A stretch of DNA of 33,747 nt, taken from assembly GCF_000513195.1 (NCBI RefSeq), contig NZ_CBVI010000150.1, positions 1 through 33,747 on the forward strand. Reading direction: 5' to 3'. This document shows, one piece after another, positions 32,260 through 33,747 of the stretch. This DNA is from Bacteroides timonensis (GTDB taxonomy: Bacteria > Bacteroidota > Bacteroidia > Bacteroidales > Bacteroidaceae). The position numbers and the translations under genes are program-made. The notes under the pieces are model-generated. The model was not told where the DNA came from, searched no databases, and saw only the letters and a program-made list of their open reading frames with translations. The first letter of the stretch is position 1; the number at the start of each line of letters is the position of its first letter.

Positions 32260-32676
32260 TTATCTGATTTGTATCTCCATCTTCACATTTTTAGAAATCA
32301 AATCTACCTTATATTTCTTCTTGAATAATACTTTTGCCCTTTGTATAGAGGTATCATTACTAGGATGTCGACTACTCACAATGATTGCTGTCTTTTGTAA
32401 ACTTGCAGAAGATGACAATTGTTTAATAGTTGCTTCCAATAGTTCAATGGCATGAGGTATATCCTTTCCTTTCAACTCGACAAAATATTCATTCTTTTGC
32501 TGATTGAGCACAAGGAAATCACATCTTGTTCCTTCTGTTATTTGACAGCCATCCACTATGATTTTAGTCAGAACCTGGCTTTCCGGATTTGAGAAGATGC
32601 ATTTGCGCTTATTTTCTTCGAGAACAAGAATCTTATCTGTTGTTTCGATGGTGCAATTAGGTTTGAACAAACTCAT
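32260..32676 (-). CDS. Small PD-(D/E)XK-like protein paired with an AAA ATPase
   Basis: This 138-aa protein has no signal peptide or membrane span. The stretch CDFLVLNQQKNEYFVELKGK (52-71) has the shape of a PD-(D/E)XK nuclease core: Asp53, then Glu67-x-Lys69 on the next strand. A helix with an Ile/Leu face (PHAIELLEATIKQL) follows, as in that fold. I do not recognise a named family. The start overlaps the upstream ATPase by four bases (ATGA). It could be a nuclease effector or a partner subunit; activity is inferred only. Confidence 0.75.
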   Translation of the reverse strand: MSLFKPNCTIETTDKILVLEENKRKCIFSNPESQVLTKIIVDGCQITEGTRCDFLVLNQQKNEYFVELKGKDIPHAIELLEATIKQLSSSASLQKTAIIVSSRHPSNDTSIQRAKVLFKKKYKVDLISKNVKMEIQIR

Positions 32677-33686
32677 TGTGCCTCCAGATTTAGTAATTCT
32701 GAGAATATGCGGCTTTCCTGATCAGCAACGGAATCTATTTGATCCGCTACAATCAGACGGTATTCTTCATCTAGGATGGATAGCACTTTGCCATTTTCTA
32801 TTTTGTATGCTCCTACATTTTCGAAGTTTAATATACAATCTTTCGGTATAAGTTTATACACTTCTTCCGCTTTAGACGGATTGCTGATTAATGCATTATT
32901 GGCTTCTATCAGGTTATTGAAAGCTGACAAAAGATATGGGCTATGCGTGGTTAAAGTGACTTTTGAGCATTTGCGGACTATTTGCTGGAGCAGTTTTACC
33001 TGAGTCTGAGGAAAAAGATTGAGTTCAGGCTCTTCTATTACGAATCGATTATACTCTTTTTCATCAACAGCATAGTCAAGTACCATTAATAGGGGTATGA
33101 TAGACTGGATTCCTGAAGAAGCATCTTTAAAGGGGATTGTCTTGTGACTCTCTTTCAGATATAAAGTTTCATTTGATTTATCGGTCTGAAATAATATATC
33201 AAAAATAGAGATGCTGTAATTCGGATATTTATTCTTTGCTTTCTCATAGATAGAGGCAAAGCTCAACAAGGTATTGGGGATTGGTGCTTTGTTGAGCACT
33301 AATGTAGCAAGAGAATGGGAAAAGGTACTGACGAAGAAACGCTCTGCTGGTATGTAGAGGTTTGCTATGGGAGATGTTCTTTTGAATTTTGGAACTTCAC
33401 AAGCGAATCTATTATCCTCATAATATATGGTGCCAGCTTCCCAAGTGAACTGTATGTAAGTATCTTCATTAAAATAGGACGCAATGTTATACTCTTCAAA
33501 CAGAGACCGCAGGCTTTGTTGAAAATCGCCAATACGATTGATCGTATAACCTTCAAAGATAGTAATAAGTTTGGCTATTGTACTTTTACCGGAGCCTTGT
33601 TCTCCAATAAATATATTATAATCTTTCAGGCATATACTTGCTGATTTGATAGCGCCAAAATTGCGTATGATGAGTTTTCTATCCAT
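32673..33686 (-). CDS. AAA ATPase of the OLD/RecF-like (AAA15) type
   Basis: This 337-aa ATPase has Walker A GEQGSGKST (28-36), an ABC-like signature DASSGIQS (188-195), Walker B FVIEEPELNLF (215-225) and a histidine switch THSPYLL (247-253). The N-terminal LIIRNFGAIKSASI fits the OLD/SMC-like families. A TOPRIM domain is missing, unlike full-length OLD or GajA. The downstream gene overlaps by four bases and encodes a nuclease-like protein, so the two resemble a defence module. A recombination or repair role is the alternative. Confidence 0.88.
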   Translation of the reverse strand: MDRKLIIRNFGAIKSASICLKDYNIFIGEQGSGKSTIAKLITIFEGYTINRIGDFQQSLRSLFEEYNIASYFNEDTYIQFTWEAGTIYYEDNRFACEVPKFKRTSPIANLYIPAERFFVSTFSHSLATLVLNKAPIPNTLLSFASIYEKAKNKYPNYSISIFDILFQTDKSNETLYLKESHKTIPFKDASSGIQSIIPLLMVLDYAVDEKEYNRFVIEEPELNLFPQTQVKLLQQIVRKCSKVTLTTHSPYLLSAFNNLIEANNALISNPSKAEEVYKLIPKDCILNFENVGAYKIENGKVLSILDEEYRLIVADQIDSVADQESRIFSELLNLEAQ

Positions 33687-33705
33687 CTCTTATATTGTTT
33701 TGGAA

Positions 33706-33736
33706 CAAAGATAGAGAGATTCAAATGGATAACAAA
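33706..33736 (-). promoter_or_regulatory. Promoter of the ATPase/nuclease-like pair
   Basis: On the minus strand TTTG (33736-33733, -33) and TATCTTTG (33713-33706, -7) are separated by exactly 19 bp. This is the best full match to the Bacteroides consensus in the window, 20 bp before the ATPase start. It implies that the pair is its own transcription unit. Confidence 0.75.
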
Positions 33737-33747
33737 ATATTTTATCC

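Overview
The window comes from the chromosome of a gut Bacteroides (sensu lato). The evidence is consistent across the sequence. Promoters carry the Bacteroidota -7 element TAnnTTTG and lack sigma70-type boxes. Shine-Dalgarno signals are weak. The gene content is typical of the group: porQ, an exbB/exbD/exbD operon, SusC-era TonB receptors, an M64 peptidase and a btuB/btuG cobalamin locus. Species cannot be assigned from sequence reading alone.

Layout. (1) 1-3016, + strand: a three-gene steroid-modifying operon. It encodes a close relative of human steroid 5-alpha-reductase, a BaiCD/old-yellow-enzyme-like flavin reductase (candidate 5-beta-reductase) and a short-chain hydroxysteroid dehydrogenase candidate, and it is closed by a strong bidirectional terminator. 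(2) 3072-6831, - strand: porQ-cmk-ispH-pfkA. (3) 7038-13004, + strand: a TonB-domain protein; a polyprenyl synthase/hypothetical/TatD operon; tRNA-Ser(GGA); and exbB, a membrane protein, exbD and exbD. (4) 13064-18303: an M64 metallopeptidase with a GNAT enzyme, a divergent Lrp/AsnC regulator, thyA-folA, and an exported phospholipase D/cardiolipin-synthase-like protein. (5) 18472-19971, - strand: an ECF sigma-factor operon with two membrane proteins. (6) 20558-23364, + strand: a histidine-rich membrane protein and a TonB-dependent receptor broken by one in-frame TAG. (7) 23512-24963: an RsmF-like RNA m5C methyltransferase. (8) 31904-25377, - strand: a cobalamin riboswitch followed by btuB-btuG-btuF-btuC-btuD, a complete corrinoid uptake locus. 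(9) 32003-33747: a REP/MITE-like palindrome and a two-gene unit, an OLD/AAA-type ATPase with a small PD-(D/E)XK-like protein, which is a candidate defence module at the window edge.

Structure between the genes is also notable. Three intergenic regions carry degenerate tandem arrays of unrelated sequence, all with a period of exactly 22 bp. A 74-75 bp promoter-bearing element containing a GCATGAAAGTT dyad occurs twice, each time immediately upstream of a gene and in the same orientation relative to that gene. The strongest leads are the steroid operon, the duplicated promoter element, the shared 22-bp periodicity, the single nonsense codon in the receptor, and the ATPase/nuclease-like pair.
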